From CALARM01 sp964431735 (GTDB lineage: Bacteria; Vulcanimicrobiota; SpSt-956; JAKJGF01): 55,266 bases of DNA. The position numbers and the translations under genes were made by a program. The notes beneath the pieces were generated by a model. It was not told the origin of the DNA and made no database searches. It saw only the letters and a list, made by a program, of their open reading frames with translations. Below, in pieces: positions 52,207 to 55,266 of this stretch (the first letter of the stretch is position 1; the number at the start of each line of letters is the position of its first letter). The stretch lies in contig CAYSLJ010000022.1 in NCBI GenBank assembly GCA_964431735.1, forward strand, positions 1-55,266, written 5' to 3'.

Positions 52207-53649
52207 ATGGAAGAAGAGACAAAACTGGTCAGAGGACTTAATTTATTTGATGCCACAACACTGGTAATAGGCTCAATGATAGGGTCAGGTATTTTCATAG
52301 TTCCGTCACTTATGGCAGGCTATATTCCTTCACCGGGATTGATACTGCTCCTGTGGATTATAGGAGGAGTGCTTACAATCTGCGGCGCTCTATCCTATGC
52401 AGAACTGGCTGCCGCTATGCCGAAAGCAGGAGGGCCGTATATATACTTAAAAGAAATCTATTCTCCTCTGATGGGATTTCTCTGTGGATGGACTGTTTTC
52501 CTTGTCATTCAGAGCGGTATTATAGCTGCTGTAGCAGTGGCTTTTGCAAAATATACAGGTGTATTTGTTCCATGGATTTCGGAAGGAACTGTATTATTAT
52601 CTCTTCCCTATTTCACATTAAATTCTGCGCAACTTACAGGTATTTTAAGTATCTGGATATTAACGCTCATAAATATATACGGTTTAAAATCAGGAGCCTT
52701 TGTACAGAATGTATTTACAGTTCTCAAGGTAGCATGTGTTTTGATACTGGTTTTCTGCAGTTTTATCTTTTTCAAAGAAGGAGGTTTAAATCATTTCAGT
52801 CCTTTTTTCTCATTAAAACTTGCTGAACATGGTATTGCCATAGGTCTTTTCGGTGCAATTGCAGTAGCCATGTCAAAAGCTCTATTTGCCTATGACCCCT
52901 GGTATAATGTTACCTATGTGGCAGAAGAAGTAGAAAACCCTCAGAGGAATCTGCCTCTGTCTTTATTTCTGGGAGCATTTGCCACAATGGCTGTCTATAT
53001 AGCTGCTACAGTAGCCTATATGTATGTTGTTCCCATAAACCTTATGTCACATATTCCCGATAACAGAATTGCCGCAGATGTGGCAAAAACAATATTCGGT
53101 AATCCGGGCTTATCATTCATAGCCGCTGCTGTTATGATATCAACCTTCGGCTGTAACAACGGCCTCATACTGGGAGGTGCCAGAATTCTCTATGCAACAG
53201 CAAGAGACGGTTTTTTCTTAAAAAAGGCTGCAAATGTTCACCCGAAGTTTCACACACCTGCAAATGCTCTTTTATTTCAGGCAATATGGGCTTCAATATT
53301 GACCATTACCAATAGCTACAGTGGTCTTTTAACATATGTGTCTTTCGCTTCTCTTCTATTCAGTTCAATGGCTGTATTCGGAATTTTTATATTCAGGAAA
53401 AACAAACCTCATATAGAAAGACCTTATAAAGTATGGGGATATCCCGTAATACCGGCTTTATATATTTTAATATCCATATTCTTTATAATATTTATTTTTC
53501 AGGGCGATCCGAGAAATTCTCTTTTCGGTCTTGGTCTTATAGCCCTTGGAATTCCCGTATATTACCATTTTATAAAAAAATATCCGAAAATTACTACACT
53601 ATTACCTCATAATGAGTACAGGAAGGGAGAATGTAAAAATGAAAATTAA
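52207..53649 (+). CDS. APC-family amino-acid permease
   Basis: This 480-residue, roughly 12-helix transporter belongs to the amino acid-polyamine-organocation superfamily. The first helix has the signature GLNLFDATTLVIGSMIGSGI then FIVPSLMA, with the broken-helix G-S-G-I substrate site. Later GAIAVAMSKALFAYDPWYNV and EEVENPQRNLP are typical. ATG 52207 is preferred because AAAGAGG lies six bases upstream; the frame extends to 52168 without a better site. The end overlaps the cupin gene by 11 bases. The substrate is an amino acid of unknown type. Confidence 0.88.
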   Translation: MEEETKLVRGLNLFDATTLVIGSMIGSGIFIVPSLMAGYIPSPGLILLLWIIGGVLTICGALSYAELAAAMPKAGGPYIYLKEIYSPLMGFLCGWTVFLVIQSGIIAAVAVAFAKYTGVFVPWISEGTVLLSLPYFTLNSAQLTGILSIWILTLINIYGLKSGAFVQNVFTVLKVACVLILVFCSFIFFKEGGLNHFSPFFSLKLAEHGIAIGLFGAIAVAMSKALFAYDPWYNVTYVAEEVENPQRNLPLSLFLGAFATMAVYIAATVAYMYVVPINLMSHIPDNRIAADVAKTIFGNPGLSFIAAAVMISTFGCNNGLILGGARILYATARDGFFLKKAANVHPKFHTPANALLFQAIWASILTITNSYSGLLTYVSFASLLFSSMAVFGIFIFRKNKPHIERPYKVWGYPVIPALYILISIFFIIFIFQGDPRNSLFGLGLIALGIPVYYHFIKKYPKITTLLPHNEYRKGECKNEN

Positions 53650-53905
53650 AGTCGAAAAACCGACAGAAGAACAGATTAAATCTCTTGGCATCGAGGACTG
53701 GAGCCCATGGGAATGTGAGCCTTCTACATTTGACTGGCAATATCCTGACAATGAAACTGCCTATGTATTTGAAGGTCATGTCATAGTCAGAAATGAAGAT
53801 GGTGAAACAGAGATTAAAGGAGGCGATCTTGTCCATTTCCCGAAAGGTATGAAATGCACGTGGACTGTAAAGGAAAAAATCAGAAAGGTTTATACTTTTA
53901 AATAA
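53639..53905 (+). CDS. Small cupin (DUF861/EutQ-like)
   Basis: This 88-residue single cupin domain of the DUF861 type has the pattern IEDWSPWECEPSTFDWQYPD, ETAYVFEGHVIV, GETEIKGGDLVHFPKGMKC and TWTVKEKIRKVYTFK. The family binds small polar ligands and includes proteins related to ureidoglycolate and ethanolamine metabolism, but many have no known role. AAGGGAG lies eleven bases before ATG 53639, inside the permease gene, and the two genes overlap by 11 bases. Co-translation suggests it may bind or sense the transported solute, which is inference. Confidence 0.82.
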   Translation: MKIKVEKPTEEQIKSLGIEDWSPWECEPSTFDWQYPDNETAYVFEGHVIVRNEDGETEIKGGDLVHFPKGMKCTWTVKEKIRKVYTFK

Positions 53906-53948
53906 GAGATTCCTTACAATTCTCTAAAGACTGGAAAAATATTTATTA

Positions 53949-55064
53949 ATGAAAAAAAACAGTAAAGCAGATTCAAAAAATGAAGTAATCACTTTAAACA
54001 GAGAAAACTTTATCTGGCTTGTAAGTGATATATATAACTCATTGGATCTAAAAATTCTTAAAGACAGAATAGGCCTGTTAAAGGATTTTGTAGATTTTCC
54101 GGAACACTTTGACAATCATATTCTGCACAGGACAACAGGAGAAACTGTATTGTTTCGCAAAGATCTGTTGAGTTCTGATCTTCATCAGATTCTGCAAACT
54201 ATTACTCTTGAAAGGGCAAAATATTACCTCAAAAGATTATATGTATCGGTAGAAAAGACAAAGACAAAAAAAGTAAATGATATAAATCTGTACAGATGGA
54301 AAGAATATGATGAAATTATTACGGACAGCCTCTGGATTGTAGATAAAAGAGACAGATCAGGAGAACATCTGGGCTGGTACTGGGGTAATTTTATACCTCA
54401 AATTCCTCACCAGATGCTCCTGAGGTATACAAAAAAAAATGACTGGGTTCTTGACGGATTTCTGGGAAGCGGAACAACACTGGTCGAATGTCTGAGACTG
54501 GGAAGAAACGGTATAGGTATAGAATTAAATCATCATATAGCAGAACAGGCAAAAGAACTTATAGAGAAAGAAGATAATAAATATAATATAATAACTGAAG
54601 TGATAACAGATGATAACAGGACGGCAAACATTAAACCTGTAATGAATAGACATGGCATAAAATCTGTTCAATTTCTTATTATGCATCCTCCATATCATGA
54701 CATAATAAAATTTTCCAGTGATAAAAGAGACCTGTCCTGTGCCAGAAACACAAAAAAATTCCTCAAAATGTTTGCTTCTGCCGTTGAAAATTTAACGCCT
54801 TTTCTGGAACATGATCGTTATCTGGCTCTTGTCATGGGTGACAAATATTCCGGGAAAGAATGGATTCCGCTCGGTTTCTACTGTATGGAGGAAGTATTAA
54901 AAAGGGGATATGTATTAAAGAGCATCATAGTGAAGAATTTTGAGCAAACAAGAGGTAAAAGAAATCAGAAAGAACTCTGGAGATACAGAGCTTTAGCCGG
55001 AGGATTTTATGTCTTCAAACACGAATATATTATGATTTTTAAAAAAATATCAGAAGAGGAATAA
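53949..55064 (+). CDS. Orphan DNA methyltransferase (N4-C/N6-A class)
   Basis: This 371-residue protein has SAM-binding motif I VLDGFLGSGTTLVECLRLGR (about 168-187) followed by GIGIELN, and later a catalytic motif IV variant HPPYHDII in place of the usual (S/D/N)PPY. The order (SAM site first, then PPY) and the FxGSGTT form fit amino-methyltransferases of the DNA_methylase N4/N6 family. The N-terminal 150 residues would contain target recognition elements. No restriction endonuclease lies in the visible flank, although the window ends 200 bases later. The Ser/Asp to His change before PPY deserves notice. Confidence 0.8.
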   Translation: MKKNSKADSKNEVITLNRENFIWLVSDIYNSLDLKILKDRIGLLKDFVDFPEHFDNHILHRTTGETVLFRKDLLSSDLHQILQTITLERAKYYLKRLYVSVEKTKTKKVNDINLYRWKEYDEIITDSLWIVDKRDRSGEHLGWYWGNFIPQIPHQMLLRYTKKNDWVLDGFLGSGTTLVECLRLGRNGIGIELNHHIAEQAKELIEKEDNKYNIITEVITDDNRTANIKPVMNRHGIKSVQFLIMHPPYHDIIKFSSDKRDLSCARNTKKFLKMFASAVENLTPFLEHDRYLALVMGDKYSGKEWIPLGFYCMEEVLKRGYVLKSIIVKNFEQTRGKRNQKELWRYRALAGGFYVFKHEYIMIFKKISEEE

Positions 55065-55151
55065 TTTATTTAGATAAATTGTTTATACCAGGTAAATATC
55101 CATTATATTTAAAAATAAAAAAAATAATTCTGAATTTTTCCACAAAAAGTC

Positions 55152-55181
55152 TTTACGAAGAAAAAATATAAGTGATATAAT
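55152..55181 (+). promoter_or_regulatory. Candidate promoter at window end
   Basis: TTTACG (55152-55157) and an extended -10 TGATATAAT (TATAAT at 55176-55181) are 18 bases apart, pointing out of the window. No start codon with a Shine-Dalgarno sequence follows within the remaining 85 bases, so the regulated gene is not visible. Confidence 0.4.
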
Positions 55182-55266
55182 TATAAAAACAGGATCATAG
55201 TGCCAATCTGATTTAAGGGACTGTAAGAAAATAACCCTGGCAAATTGTTAGAACGGTTATCATCCT

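Overview
The window is AT-rich, densely coded chromosomal DNA from a bacterium that I cannot place at species level. A porin with an S-layer homology domain and a terminal Phe (13394-15652) indicates an outer membrane of the kind seen in diderm Terrabacteria (Cyanobacteria, Negativicutes, Deinococcota and several uncultured phyla). A RemA/DUF370 protein fits the same side of the tree. Many zinc-ribbon, Ser/Thr-kinase, TPR, NHL and PQQ-propeller proteins suggest an uncultured lineage with elaborate Hanks-type kinase signalling. No rRNA, tRNA, CRISPR array, phage or complete IS element was recognised.

Layout. 0.5-4.5 kb: RemA, an OPT transporter, a PqqD-like protein and an NHL lipoprotein. 4.6-10.6 kb: metK, a kinase-TPR fusion and a second NHL protein. 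11.5-17.7 kb: a chemoreceptor, the SLH porin, and an adk-glyA pair. 17.7-23.5 kb: two tandem paralogous zinc-ribbon/kinase/HEAT proteins on the minus strand. 23.8-30.3 kb: a TatD hydrolase, tcdA, kptA and a giant TPR-PQQ protein. 30.4-34.2 kb: a probable cell-wall recycling locus (NamZ, a pilin-like membrane protein with a frameshifted start, MurU-like, AmgK-like). 34.3-38.2 kb: a triple-repeat zinc-ribbon protein, grpE, a DUF2085 protein and an isolated rpoA. 38.6-44.8 kb: a cyclic 2,3-diphosphoglycerate synthetase homologue, a WecG/TagA glycosyltransferase, a phosphoesterase, a Gly/Met-rich protein with a GDPHVD self-cleavage motif and a B12-type radical SAM protein. 45-48.1 kb: a TPR protein, an L,D-transpeptidase and a GbsR-type regulator. 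48.2-51.8 kb: a 5'-nucleotidase-like protein without a signal peptide, a small unknown protein and a RelA/SpoT-like protein. 52.2-55.1 kb: an amino-acid permease, a cupin and an orphan DNA methyltransferase.

The most unusual material is in the spacers. A family of 79-99 bp elements with TA target duplications and inverted ends carries a core of 3-5 heptamers of GCGTRAC type. One copy is nested in a larger foldback repeat whose empty site survives in a second copy. Similar heptamer arrays, and unrelated heptamer families (GTGAGTA, TGTTCAC, CAGCTAT), fill many other spacers. Several of them form inverted repeats between convergent genes.

Best candidates for new biology are the TA-flanked heptamer element, the GDPHVD protein, the RelA/SpoT-like two-gene unit, the tandem kinases and the NamZ-MurU-AmgK locus. 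All functional names rest on motifs read by eye; no database search was made.
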